Below, piece by piece: positions 45,158 to 53,899 of a stretch of 64,000 nucleotides of DNA. This stretch comes from Burkholderia lata (GTDB taxonomy: Bacteria; Pseudomonadota; Gammaproteobacteria; Burkholderiales; Burkholderiaceae). The notes under the pieces were generated by a model, which was given only the letters and a program-made list of their open reading frames with translations, was not told the origin of the DNA and made no database searches. How positions within the stretch are numbered: the first letter of the stretch is position 1; every line of letters begins with the position of its first letter. The DNA lies in assembly GCF_000012945.1 (NCBI RefSeq), contig NC_007510.1, positions 1,984,001 to 2,048,000 of the forward strand, in the 5' to 3' direction. Made by a program: the position numbers and the translations under genes.

Positions 45158-46519
45158 CTACAGCGTGAGCTCGAACGAGCGCGCAAGCAGCCCCGGCAGC
45201 TGCGCGCCTCCGGTGGCGCGCTCGCCGTACGTGTCGTCGTTCGCGAGTAGCACCGGCGCCGCGCCGAGTTGCTCGAGCTCCGCCCCGAACAGCCGGTAGA
45301 AGCTGTCGTCGAACCGCATCGCGTCGATAGGTGCGACGATGCGCCCGCCTTCGACCCAGAACGTCGCGAACCGCGTCATCCCCGTCATCCGGCACGCGAT
45401 CGGGTCCGAGAAGTTCAGGTACCAGAGGTTGCCGACGTAGAGCCCCGTGTCGAGCGCGGCCAGCACGTCGGCATCGGCGAGCGTACCGCCCGCGATCGTC
45501 AGCGACTGCGGCGATTCGCCGTTGTCCGCGCCGTTCGGCGTGCCGCCTTGCTCGCGCGCGGTGCGTGCGCAGACGAGCTGCCCGGCGCCCCGCCCTTCGA
45601 CGACGAGCGGCACGCTGTCACGCCGGTAGCCGTCCGCGTTGAACGCCGGCGCGATACCCAGCGAGAAGTCCTCGGTGATCGACACACGCGGATCGAGCGC
45701 GACTTCGCCGGCGTACAGGCGATGCAGCGGGCTGCGGGCGCTCGCCACCGCACGCGCCGAAAAGCCGCTCCAGCCGAGCAGGCTCGTCATCTCGTGGACG
45801 GCGTCCGGCGCGAAATACGCGCGGTAGTGCCCGGGCGCAAGCGCCTTCGGCGTGCGGCCGAGCACGGGCAGCCGCGCGGCGGCCGCGTCGACCTTCGCCG
45901 CGAATGCCGCGTCGCTCCAGTCGTCGCCCGCATAGACGGTCTTGATCGCGCGACCGCTCGGGTCGTACAGCGACCAGCTGAAGTTGAAATTCTCGACCTC
46001 GTACCAGCCGCGGCTGCCGGTCGACGACGCGAAGCCGCGCGCCAGCGTGCCGCCTGCGTAAAAGCCGACGAAGTCGAGCCCGCGCGCGCATTCGGCCACG
46101 ATTCGCGCGAGCCCGTCCGCATTCGGCAGGCGCCCGGTGCGGCGCGTTTCCTGCAGCCACGACGAGGTATCGAACAGCAGGTGCGGATCGTCCTGCGCAT
46201 CGCGCAGGCCGTCGCGCAACACGGCAACCGCGTCTGCCAGTTCGCGCAGGTCGGCCGCCGGATCGCCGCAGACGGTCAGCGCCGAGTGCGCCTGCCGCGC
46301 CCCGTCGACGAGCCGCACGGACAGCCGCCCCTGCGTGACGCGCCCGGTCTGGCGAATCTTGCCGCCATTGAAGCGGATGAAGTCGGACGTTTCGCTGGAG
46401 AAACCGAGCAGCACGGTTTCGGTCGGCGTCGTCAGCCGTTGCGCGTCGTCGGCGAGCCGGGTGAAATGCGCGTGCCAGTCGATTCCGGCCTGGCGTGCCA
46501 TCGGATTGAATCCCGTCAT
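45158..46519 (-). CDS. TldE/PmbA-family protein (metalloprotease partner)
   Basis: A 453-residue protein of the TldD/PmbA family without the HExxxH site, as expected for the TldE subunit. Segments ETSDFIRFNGGKIRQTGRV, GFASSTGSRGWYEVENFNFSW and LWYLNFSDPIACRMTGMTRFATFWVEGG are family hallmarks. In E. coli TldD and TldE form a heterodimer that degrades unfolded peptides, for example microcin B17 precursor and the antitoxin CcdA. The start at 46519 overlaps the TldD-like stop by one base (TGATG). The open frame extends to 47686 but that part is antisense-frame noise. This pair is probably additional to the housekeeping one. Confidence 0.85.
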   Translation of the reverse strand: MTGFNPMARQAGIDWHAHFTRLADDAQRLTTPTETVLLGFSSETSDFIRFNGGKIRQTGRVTQGRLSVRLVDGARQAHSALTVCGDPAADLRELADAVAVLRDGLRDAQDDPHLLFDTSSWLQETRRTGRLPNADGLARIVAECARGLDFVGFYAGGTLARGFASSTGSRGWYEVENFNFSWSLYDPSGRAIKTVYAGDDWSDAAFAAKVDAAAARLPVLGRTPKALAPGHYRAYFAPDAVHEMTSLLGWSGFSARAVASARSPLHRLYAGEVALDPRVSITEDFSLGIAPAFNADGYRRDSVPLVVEGRGAGQLVCARTAREQGGTPNGADNGESPQSLTIAGGTLADADVLAALDTGLYVGNLWYLNFSDPIACRMTGMTRFATFWVEGGRIVAPIDAMRFDDSFYRLFGAELEQLGAAPVLLANDDTYGERATGGAQLPGLLARSFELTL

Positions 46520-47970
46520 CACGCGCCTCCGAATACGTCGACGCCGGCGAACACGCAGGCCGGCGCGGCGTGGCCGACACGGATGATCTGCGCGGGCTCG
46601 CCCTTCCCGCAATAAGGCGTGCCGTAGATGCCGAACGTGCTCGCATCGCCGACCGCGCGCAGGCTGCGCCAGAACTGAGCGGAGATGCCGCGGTAGTTCG
46701 GGCGCTTGACGACCTGCGTGAGCCGGCCGTTCTCGATCAGTTGCCCGAATTCGCAGCCGAACTGGAATTTGTTGCGGTGGTCGTCGATCGACCAGGACGT
46801 GTTGGTGCGCATCAGGATCCCGTGCTCGGTGCCCGCGATCAGCGCACCGAGCGACTGGTCGCCGGGTTCGACGTTCAGGTTCGCCATCCGGTCGATCGGC
46901 GCGCGGTTCCAGCTCGACGCGCGCGAGTTGGCGACGCCCGGCAGGCCCGCGCGTTGCTGCGACAGCGCCCCGCCGAGCAACCGTTCGAGCACGCCGTTGC
47001 GAATCAGGTACTGCTTGCGCGCCGGCGTACCGTCGTCGTCGAACGCGTAGGACGCGGCTTCGGCCGCCGGCTCCGGATCGAACGTGACGTTCAGCAGCGG
47101 CGAGCCGTACTGATAGTGGCCGACCATCTCCGGCCTGACGAAGCTCGACCCGGCGAAGTTGCGCTCGTCGCCGAGAATCCGGTCGAGTTCGAGCGGATGA
47201 CCGATCGACTCGTGGATCTGCAGCATCATCTGGTCCGGCATCAGCAGCAGATCGCGCCGGCCGGTCGGGCAGTTCGGCGCGGCGAGCAACTGCAGCGCCT
47301 CGTCGGCGACGCGTGCGCCGGCGCCGTCGAAGCCGTAGCGCGCCAGCACGTCGATGCCGCCCTGCGCGAGCGTGCCCGATTGACCGAGCGAGCGCGTCTG
47401 CGTGTCGCCGTCGCCGTGCGCGACGGCCTGCAGTTCGGGCATCAGGAAGCGGAAGCGCTGGTCGATCCGCACGCCGTCGCTCGTCACGTAACACTGCTCG
47501 GTGTGCACGATCATCACGCTCGCGGCGCGCTCGACGATGCGCGCGCCGAGGTTCGCCGCCGCGCATTCGTGCGCAAGGCGCTCGATCCATTCCGCGCGCG
47601 ACGGCAGCGCCGCATCGACATCGGGCGACGCATACGTGCCGCTCGCCTGCGGGCGCGCGGCCTGGCGATGATCGACCAGCGCCCACGGCGCGCTGGCCCG
47701 CGCCCGCGCGGTCGCGATGTCGAGCGCTGCCTGCAGCCCGGCCGGGGACAGGTCGGGCGTCGCCGCATAGCCCGCGCCCGTGCCGGCCCAGGCCGTCAGC
47801 ATCGCACCACGCTCGCGCGTGCGCGAAAACGGCTGCGCGACGTCGTTGCGCACCGCATGTTCGTCGATCGTCTCGTCGACGATGCGCAGCGACCAGAAAT
47901 CGGCGTCGCTGCGCAACGCTTTCGCGGCTTGCACCGCTCGGGCGCCCGGCGCCCGGCTCTCGTCAATCAT
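46519..47970 (-). CDS. TldD-family zinc metalloprotease
   Basis: A 483-residue protein. His253-Glu-Ser-Ile-Gly-His258 is the HExxxH zinc motif of TldD, and TFGIYGTPYCGKGEPAQII carries the downstream Cys ligand; SFVRPEMVGHYQYGSPLLNV and NRAPIDRMANLNVEPG are typical of the family. With its TldE partner directly downstream it should form a chambered heterodimeric protease that threads unfolded peptides. The start overlaps the YejF-type ATPase stop by 8 bases, which places peptide import and peptide cleavage on one transcript. This is the strongest hint that the imported substrate is a peptide to be processed in the cytoplasm. Confidence 0.88.
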   Translation of the reverse strand: MIDESRAPGARAVQAAKALRSDADFWSLRIVDETIDEHAVRNDVAQPFSRTRERGAMLTAWAGTGAGYAATPDLSPAGLQAALDIATARARASAPWALVDHRQAARPQASGTYASPDVDAALPSRAEWIERLAHECAAANLGARIVERAASVMIVHTEQCYVTSDGVRIDQRFRFLMPELQAVAHGDGDTQTRSLGQSGTLAQGGIDVLARYGFDGAGARVADEALQLLAAPNCPTGRRDLLLMPDQMMLQIHESIGHPLELDRILGDERNFAGSSFVRPEMVGHYQYGSPLLNVTFDPEPAAEAASYAFDDDGTPARKQYLIRNGVLERLLGGALSQQRAGLPGVANSRASSWNRAPIDRMANLNVEPGDQSLGALIAGTEHGILMRTNTSWSIDDHRNKFQFGCEFGQLIENGRLTQVVKRPNYRGISAQFWRSLRAVGDASTFGIYGTPYCGKGEPAQIIRVGHAAPACVFAGVDVFGGA

Positions 47971-49606
47971 CGGTTCTCTCTTGCCTCTCCTGCGGGCCGC
48001 GCTCCGGCGCCAGCATGGACGACGCGAGCAACGCTCGCGTATACGGATGGGATGGCGCGTGCAGCACGTCGAGCGTCTCGCCTGCCTCGACCACGCGCCC
48101 CGCCTTCATCACGATGACCCGGTGAGCCATCGCGCGCATCACCGCCAGATCGTGGGTGATGAACAGGTAGCTGAGTTTGTACTTCTTTTGGAGATTCGTC
48201 AGCAGATTCAGCACCTGCTTCTGGATCGACACGTCGAGCGCACTCGTCGGCTCGTCGAGCACCAGCAGTTCCGGCTCCACCGCCAGCGCCCGCGCGATCG
48301 CGATCCGCTGCCGCTGCCCGCCGGAAAACTCGTGCGGATAGCGCAGCATCGCTTCGGGCGGCAGGCCCACCTCCTGCAACAGCGCGGCGATCCGCGCCCG
48401 CCGCGCGTCGCCGGCCACCTGCGGCCGGTGCACACCCAGCCCTTCGCCGACGATCTGCTCGACCGTCATGCGCGGCGACAGCGAGCCGAACGGATCCTGG
48501 AACACCACCTGCATGCGCCCGTACAGCGTGCGCCGGCCCTGCGTCGTGCACAGCGACGCCAGCGGCATGCCGTCGATCTCGATCCCGCCCGACGTCGGCC
48601 GCTGCAGGCCGAGCACGGCCGACGCGAGCGTCGATTTCCCCGAGCCCGACTCGCCGACGATCCCGAGCGTTTCGCCGCGCTTCAGGCTCAACTGCACGTC
48701 GTGCACGGCGCGGAACGTCGTCTTGCCGAGCACCGAGCGCCAACCCTTTGCCGCGATCCGGTAGTCGACCGCGAGGTGCTGCACGTCGAGGATCGTCTGC
48801 GCGCCGGCGGCGACCGGCTCGACCGCCCGTTGCGGCGCGCTGTCGAGCAGCCGGCGCGTATACGGATGCTGCGGCGCCGCGAACAGGGCGGCGGTCGTGT
48901 TGGTCTCCACCAGCACGCCCTTCTCCATCACCGCCACGCGCTGCGCGAAGCGCCGCACGAGGTTCAGGTCGTGCGTGATCAGCAGCACGGCCATCCCGCG
49001 CGCGGCGGCCTCCTGCTCCTGCAGCTCGATCAGCAGGTCGACGATCTGCTGGCGCACCGTCACGTCGAGCGCGGTGGTCGGCTCGTCCGCAAGCAGCAGC
49101 CGCGGCCGGCACGCCAGCGCCATCGCGATCATCGCGCGTTGCCGCTGCCCGCCCGACAGTTGGTGCGGAAAACTGTCGATGCGACGCTCCGGCTCCGGAA
49201 TCCCGGTGCGCCGCAGCAGCGCGATCCCGCGCTCGCGAGCTTCGCCCGGGCGCAGCCCCTCGTGCAGCCGCAGGCTCTCGGCGATCTGCTTGCCGATCGT
49301 ATACAGCGGATTGAGCGCGGTCATCGGCTCCTGGAACACCATCGCGATATCGGCACCGCGAATCCCGCGCATCTGCTGCTCGGTCTTTGCGAGCAAATCC
49401 TCGCCGTCGAACAGCATCCGCCCCGACAGCGTCGCGTGCTGCGCAAGCCGCAGGATCGACAGTGCGGTCACGCTCTTGCCCGACCCTGATTCGCCGACGA
49501 GCGCCACGCGCTCGCCGCGACCGATCGACAGGCTCAGGTCCTGTACGGCCGCGTTCGCGCCGAAATGCGCGGAAAACCCGTCGATCTGCAGCAACGGTCG
49601 CGTCAT
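47963..49606 (-). CDS. yejF: Peptide ABC transporter ATPase, double-domain (YejF-like)
   Basis: A 547-residue protein with two nucleotide-binding domains. Each has a Walker A GESGSGKS (about residues 39-46 and 324-331), a signature SGGQRQR, and a Walker B LLADEPTTALD or LVLDEPTSALD. The fused arrangement and C-terminal oligopeptide-binding tails (HPYTRRLL, HPYTRALL) are those of YejF, which powers uptake of peptides including microcin C in enterics. The start at 49606 shares bases with the YejE stop (TGATG). A longer open frame to 50665 is not coding for this gene. It acts at the cytoplasmic face of the YejB-YejE channel. Confidence 0.92.
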   Translation of the reverse strand: MTRPLLQIDGFSAHFGANAAVQDLSLSIGRGERVALVGESGSGKSVTALSILRLAQHATLSGRMLFDGEDLLAKTEQQMRGIRGADIAMVFQEPMTALNPLYTIGKQIAESLRLHEGLRPGEARERGIALLRRTGIPEPERRIDSFPHQLSGGQRQRAMIAMALACRPRLLLADEPTTALDVTVRQQIVDLLIELQEQEAAARGMAVLLITHDLNLVRRFAQRVAVMEKGVLVETNTTAALFAAPQHPYTRRLLDSAPQRAVEPVAAGAQTILDVQHLAVDYRIAAKGWRSVLGKTTFRAVHDVQLSLKRGETLGIVGESGSGKSTLASAVLGLQRPTSGGIEIDGMPLASLCTTQGRRTLYGRMQVVFQDPFGSLSPRMTVEQIVGEGLGVHRPQVAGDARRARIAALLQEVGLPPEAMLRYPHEFSGGQRQRIAIARALAVEPELLVLDEPTSALDVSIQKQVLNLLTNLQKKYKLSYLFITHDLAVMRAMAHRVIVMKAGRVVEAGETLDVLHAPSHPYTRALLASSMLAPERGPQERQERTDD

Positions 49607-50718
49607 CACCGCCCTCCGCCGAATGCCGAACCGCGCGTGCGCGTGTCGAGCGCGTTGCGCAGCGCATCGCCCATGAAGGTGAGCAGCAGCAGCGTCACCA
49701 CCAGCGCCGCGAATGCCGCAATCGAGATCCACCACGCATCCAGGTTGTTCTTGCCCTCCTGCAGCAGTTCGCCGAGGCTCGGCGTTGGCGGCGGCACGCC
49801 GAGGCCGAGGAAATCGAGGCTCGTCAGCGACAGGATCGCCGCGCTCATCCGGAACGGCAGGAACGTGATCACCGGCGTGAGGCTGTTCGGCAGCACGTGG
49901 CGCCAGATGATCTGTGTGTTCGTCAGCCCCATCGTGCGTGCCGCTTTCACGTAGTCGAGCCCGCGGTTGCGCAGGAATTCGGCGCGCACGTAGTCGGACA
50001 GCACGAGCCAGCCGAACATCGACAGCAGGATGAACAGCAGCCACAGCGACGGCGTGAAGATCGACGCGAAGATGATCAGCAGGTACAAGTCCGGCAGCGC
50101 GCTCCAGATCTCGATCAGCCGCTGCCCGACCAGATCCGTGCGGCCGCCGTAGAACCCTTGCAGCGCGCCCGTCAGCACGCCGACCAGCACGCCCGATACC
50201 GTCAGCGCGAACGCCATCAGCACCGACAGCCGGAACCCGTACAGCAATCGCGCGAGCACGTCGCGCCCGAACTGGTCGGTGCCGAGCCAGTTGCTCGACG
50301 ACGGCGGCGCCGGATACGGCCGCGACGCGAAATAGTCGATCGTGTCGTAGCGGTAGCGGTTCGGCGGATAGATCGCGAAATTGCCGTGCGACTCGATCTT
50401 CGTGCGGATATACGGATCGAGATAGTTCGTCATCGCGGGAAAGTCGCCGCCGAACAAGGTCTCCGGATAGTCCTTCACGATCGGGAAGTAATAGTGCCCG
50501 TCGTAGCGCACGATCAGCGGCCGGTCGTTCGACAGCAGGTTTGCGCCGAGGCTGAGCGCGAACAGCACCGTGAAGATCACGAGGCTCCAGTAGCCGAGCG
50601 GCTGTGCACGAAAGCGCAGCCACGTGCGCCGCCACGGCGACGGCGAGGCCGCGCACGCGGCGCACGCCTGGTCAGTGGTCCAGGCGGTTGAACTGGATAC
50701 GGGGGTCGACGAGGACAT
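49606..50718 (-). CDS. yejE: Peptide ABC transporter permease (YejE-like)
   Basis: A 370-residue permease. A long N-terminal extension with one span (about residues 42-60) precedes a periplasmic loop (YYFPIVKDYPETLFGGDFPAMTNYLDPYI) characteristic of YejE, then NWLGTDQFGRDVLARLLYGFR and five more spans. The ATPase-contact EAA loop is YVRAEFLRNRGLDYVKAARTMGLTNTQII. It forms half of the inner-membrane channel. The start overlaps yejB by 47 bases, which is long; no better start exists downstream before conserved sequence. The first 30 residues (rich in Ser, Thr, Ala) are unlike other YejE proteins and may not all be translated. Confidence 0.92.
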   Translation of the reverse strand: MSSSTPVSSSTAWTTDQACAACAASPSPWRRTWLRFRAQPLGYWSLVIFTVLFALSLGANLLSNDRPLIVRYDGHYYFPIVKDYPETLFGGDFPAMTNYLDPYIRTKIESHGNFAIYPPNRYRYDTIDYFASRPYPAPPSSSNWLGTDQFGRDVLARLLYGFRLSVLMAFALTVSGVLVGVLTGALQGFYGGRTDLVGQRLIEIWSALPDLYLLIIFASIFTPSLWLLFILLSMFGWLVLSDYVRAEFLRNRGLDYVKAARTMGLTNTQIIWRHVLPNSLTPVITFLPFRMSAAILSLTSLDFLGLGVPPPTPSLGELLQEGKNNLDAWWISIAAFAALVVTLLLLTFMGDALRNALDTRTRGSAFGGGR

Positions 50719-51724
50719 AGCAGATATCCGCGATGAGTTTGGTCAGCAGGCCGATCAGCGTGAACAGGAACAGCGAACCGAGCACGACCGGATAGTCGCG
50801 GCGGATCACCGAGTCGTACGACAGTTGCCCCATGCCGTCGAGCGAGAACAGCGTCTCGATCAGCAGGTTGCCGTTCAGGAACGCACCGACGAACGCGGCC
50901 GGCAGCCCGGTGAGCAACGGGATCGCCGCGTTGCGCAGCACGTGCTTCCACAGCACGTCGCGCTCCGGCGCCCCCTTCGCGCGTGCAGTCAGCACGTACT
51001 GTCGGCCGATTTCCTCGAGGAACGTGTTCTTCGTCAGGATCGTGACGATCGCGAAGTTGCCGATGACCGACGCCGTCACCGGCATCACGATGTGCCACAG
51101 ATAGTCGAGCGCCTTGCCGATCAGCGTCAGGTCGTCGAAGTTGTCGGACGTGAGCCCGCGCATCGGGAACAGCTGCCAGAACGTGCCGCCGCCGAACAGC
51201 ATCAGCAGCAGCACGCCGAGCACGAAGCCCGGCACCGCGTAGCCGGCCAGCACCAGCACGCTCGTCACGGTGTCGAACCGCGACCCGTTGCGCACCGCCT
51301 TCGCGATGCCGAGCGGCACCGACACCAGGTACGTGAGAATCACCGTCCACATCCCGAGCGTGATCGACACCGGCAGCTTCGAACGGATCACCGCCCACAC
51401 GCTGCGATGCGCGAAATAGGACTGGCCGAGGTCGAACGTCGCATAGCTTTTCAACATCAGCACGTAGCGTTCGAGCGGCGGCTTGTCGAAGCCGAACTGC
51501 TTGCGGATCTGCTCGATCTGCTGCGGGTCGACGCCCTGGCTGCCGTGGTAGCCGCCGCCTCCGCCGCCCGCCTCCCCGCCGCGCGCACTGCCGTGGCGCA
51601 GCTGCGCGAGCACCTGTTCGACCGGGCCGCCCGGCACGAACTGCGTGACCGCGAACGTGATCGTCACCACGCCGATCAGCGTCGGGATCATCAGCAGCAA
51701 TCGCCTGAGTATGTATGCCAGCAT
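50672..51724 (-). CDS. yejB: Peptide ABC transporter permease (YejB-like)
   Basis: A 350-residue permease. The start MLAYILRRLLLMIPTLIGVVTITFAVTQFVPGGP is the DppB/YejB N-terminal span. A Gly-rich insert (about residues 47-60, GGEAGGGGGGYHG) precedes the QFGFDKPPLERYVLMLK loop. The EAA loop for contact with YejF is YVLTARAKGAPERDVLWKHVLRNA. It pairs with YejE to form the channel. It begins 13 bases after the binding-protein stop, so the order yejA-yejB-yejE-yejF equals that in E. coli. Confidence 0.93.
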   Translation of the reverse strand: MLAYILRRLLLMIPTLIGVVTITFAVTQFVPGGPVEQVLAQLRHGSARGGEAGGGGGGYHGSQGVDPQQIEQIRKQFGFDKPPLERYVLMLKSYATFDLGQSYFAHRSVWAVIRSKLPVSITLGMWTVILTYLVSVPLGIAKAVRNGSRFDTVTSVLVLAGYAVPGFVLGVLLLMLFGGGTFWQLFPMRGLTSDNFDDLTLIGKALDYLWHIVMPVTASVIGNFAIVTILTKNTFLEEIGRQYVLTARAKGAPERDVLWKHVLRNAAIPLLTGLPAAFVGAFLNGNLLIETLFSLDGMGQLSYDSVIRRDYPVVLGSLFLFTLIGLLTKLIADICYVLVDPRIQFNRLDH

Positions 51725-51737
51725 CGTCGTTCCTCCG

Positions 51738-53660
51738 TCAGGCCGCCGGCGCGGGTTTCGCCGCCGGCTGCTTCACGTACCAGTAGTCGATGATCCAGTC
51801 CTCGTACTGATAGGAATCCGGCACGATCGCCGGGTGGCCGAGCGTCGCCTTGTATGCGATCCGCGCATTCGGCAGGTAGTACTGCGGGATCAGCGCGTAC
51901 AGGTTGATCAGCACTCGGTCGAGCGCGTGCGTGGCCGTCTCGAGATCGTCGAGCGTGTCGGCCGCGAGCGCCGCATGGATCAGTGCATCGACGGCCTTCG
52001 ACTTCACGCCCGGATAGTTCTCGGAGCCCGGCTGCGATGCGGCCGCGCTGCCGAATCGTCGCGTCAGCTCCGCCCCCGGGATCGTCACCGGCAGGTAGAT
52101 GTACGTCGTCATGTCGTACTCGAAATTGTCGAGGCGCTTCAGGTAGACCGCACTGTCGATCTCGCGCAGGTAGGCCTGGATGCCGAGCATCGCGAGCGCC
52201 TGCGTGTACGGCAGGATCAGGCGGTCCATGCCGGGCTGGTCGTCGATGATCTCGATCGTCATCGGCGTGCCGTTCGCGTCGCGCAGCGCGCCGTCGCGGT
52301 AATGCCAGCCGGCCTGCGCGAGCAGGTCGCGCGCTTCCTTCAGGTTCGCGCGCAACGAGTTCGGCGGCAGCGTCGACGGCTGCTGGACCATCGGGCCGAA
52401 TACCTCGGGTGGCAGCGTCGAACGGAACGGTTCGAGCAGCGCGAGCTCCTTCTCGCTCGGCATGCCGGATGCCGCGAACGGGCTTGCCTCCCAGAAGCTG
52501 TTGGTCCGGCGGTATTGCCCGTAAAACATCATCCGGCTCATCCAGTCGAAGTCGAACGCCAGCGCAAGCGCGTGCCGCACCCGCACGTCCTGGAACATCG
52601 GCTTGCGCATGTTCATCAGGAAGCCCTGCATCTGCGCGGGGCCGTCGGGAAACTCGCCGCGCTTCAGCATGCCGTTGCGAAAATTCTTGCCGACGTACTT
52701 GCGCGCCCACTGCGTCGCGCTGTATTCCATGCGCGCGTCGATGTCGCCGGCCTTGAACGCTTCGAGCGCCGTGTACTGGTCCAGGTACAGCTTGAACGAC
52801 ACGTGCGCGAAGCGGAACATGCCGCGTCGCGACGGCAGGTTCGCTGCCCAGTAGTGCGGGTCGCGCACGTAGCTGATCTGCTTGTCGTTCTTGCGCTGGT
52901 CGATCAGGTACGGGCCGCTCGCGATCGGCGGCACGTTCGCGATCTGGTCGAACGGCGGGCGCGTGCCGTCCGCGCGCTGCCCCCACTTCGGCGAGAACAC
53001 CGGCAGGTCGCCCGCGATCAGTGCGGCGTCGCGCTCCGCGTGCTTGAACTCGAAGCGCACCGTGTGGCCGTCGACGGCCACCGCACGCTTGATGATCGCG
53101 AACTGCGCGTTGTACAGCGGCGACGCCTGCGGGCTCGTCAGCGTGTCGAACGAATATTTCACGTCGGCCGCGGTGATCGGGTCGCCGTTCGAAAAGCGTG
53201 CGGCCGGGTTGATGTGGAACGTCGCCGACAGCCCGTCGGGCGCAACGTCGACGTCGTCGGCGATCAGCGCGTATTCGGAAGCGAGCTCGTCCCAACTGCG
53301 CTGCATCAGCGTGTCGAACATCAGGTTCTTGATATCCGGTGCGGGCGCGCCGCGCACGAGAAACGGGTTCAGCGAGTCGTAGCTCTGCGCTTCGTCGTAG
53401 TTTTCGAACTGGAGCGTGCCGCTGTCCGGCGCCTCCGCATTCGCGTAGTCGAAGTGCGTGAAACCCGGCGGATATTTCGGATGGTCGTATTGCGAGATCG
53501 CCGGCACGGCGAGCGCGGCCTGCGGCACGACGCCGCCCGACACGAACCACGCGGCGCACGCAAGCAGCGCGGCGCGCGTGGCGGCGCGCATCCGCATGTG
53601 CGGGCGCTTCAGGTGCGAGTGGCGCGGCACGCGTGCCCGTCGCCCATTCAACAGTCTCAT
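51738..53660 (-). CDS. yejA: Peptide ABC transporter substrate-binding protein (YejA-like)
   Basis: A 640-residue periplasmic binding protein of family 5. With the start at 53660 the signal peptide is long; an internal Met-Arg-Met-Arg start at 53597 gives a more usual one (RMRAATRAALLACAAWFVSG). The mature part opens AISQYDHPKYPPGFTHFDYANAEAPDSG and has FENYDEAQSYDSLNPFLVRG and DGLSATFHINPAARFSNGDPITAADVKYSFD, hallmarks of YejA/OppA-type peptide binders. It should deliver oligopeptides or peptide-like antibiotics to YejBEF. A terminator-like hairpin at 53823-53866 separates it from the receptor gene, so it may have its own promoter in 53661-53822. Confidence 0.9.
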   Translation of the reverse strand: MRLLNGRRARVPRHSHLKRPHMRMRAATRAALLACAAWFVSGGVVPQAALAVPAISQYDHPKYPPGFTHFDYANAEAPDSGTLQFENYDEAQSYDSLNPFLVRGAPAPDIKNLMFDTLMQRSWDELASEYALIADDVDVAPDGLSATFHINPAARFSNGDPITAADVKYSFDTLTSPQASPLYNAQFAIIKRAVAVDGHTVRFEFKHAERDAALIAGDLPVFSPKWGQRADGTRPPFDQIANVPPIASGPYLIDQRKNDKQISYVRDPHYWAANLPSRRGMFRFAHVSFKLYLDQYTALEAFKAGDIDARMEYSATQWARKYVGKNFRNGMLKRGEFPDGPAQMQGFLMNMRKPMFQDVRVRHALALAFDFDWMSRMMFYGQYRRTNSFWEASPFAASGMPSEKELALLEPFRSTLPPEVFGPMVQQPSTLPPNSLRANLKEARDLLAQAGWHYRDGALRDANGTPMTIEIIDDQPGMDRLILPYTQALAMLGIQAYLREIDSAVYLKRLDNFEYDMTTYIYLPVTIPGAELTRRFGSAAASQPGSENYPGVKSKAVDALIHAALAADTLDDLETATHALDRVLINLYALIPQYYLPNARIAYKATLGHPAIVPDSYQYEDWIIDYWYVKQPAAKPAPAA

Positions 53661-53822
53661 GGTCAGTCTGTCCGGAAGCGTGCGGGCGAGATGCCTGCGC
53701 GCGGTCGTTACCTGTGCCGGACGCCGCGTGCCGACCGCGTCCCGCGGAGGGTTCGTGCTGGTCACGATCGGATAAGCTGCACCGCCGCGCGTCCCGGTTG
53801 CGGGCCGTCGTGGCGCCAGGCG

Positions 53823-53866
53823 AAAAAAGGCCGCCCCGAAAAGGGGGTAGTGGACGTGGAGCGGCC
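53823..53866 (-). terminator. Rho-independent terminator after the TonB-dependent receptor
   Basis: On the minus strand GGCCGC (53866-53861) pairs with GCGGCC (53834-53829), with further GC pairing inside, and is followed by TTTTTT (53828-53823). It lies 34 bases beyond the receptor stop codon and should end or reduce transcription into yejA. Confidence 0.75.
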
Positions 53867-53899
53867 GGTCTAAAGCCTGTCAGTGCATCGCGATCGCCG

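Noticed and set aside
45158..47686. 842-codon reading of the TldE frame
   Set aside because: The extra N-terminal part overlaps TldD in another frame and is low-complexity Arg-rich; the real start is at 46519.
45269..48117. Two long plus-strand frames opposite TldE and TldD
   Set aside because: They have shadow composition and no ribosome sites, and the minus-strand genes are convincing.
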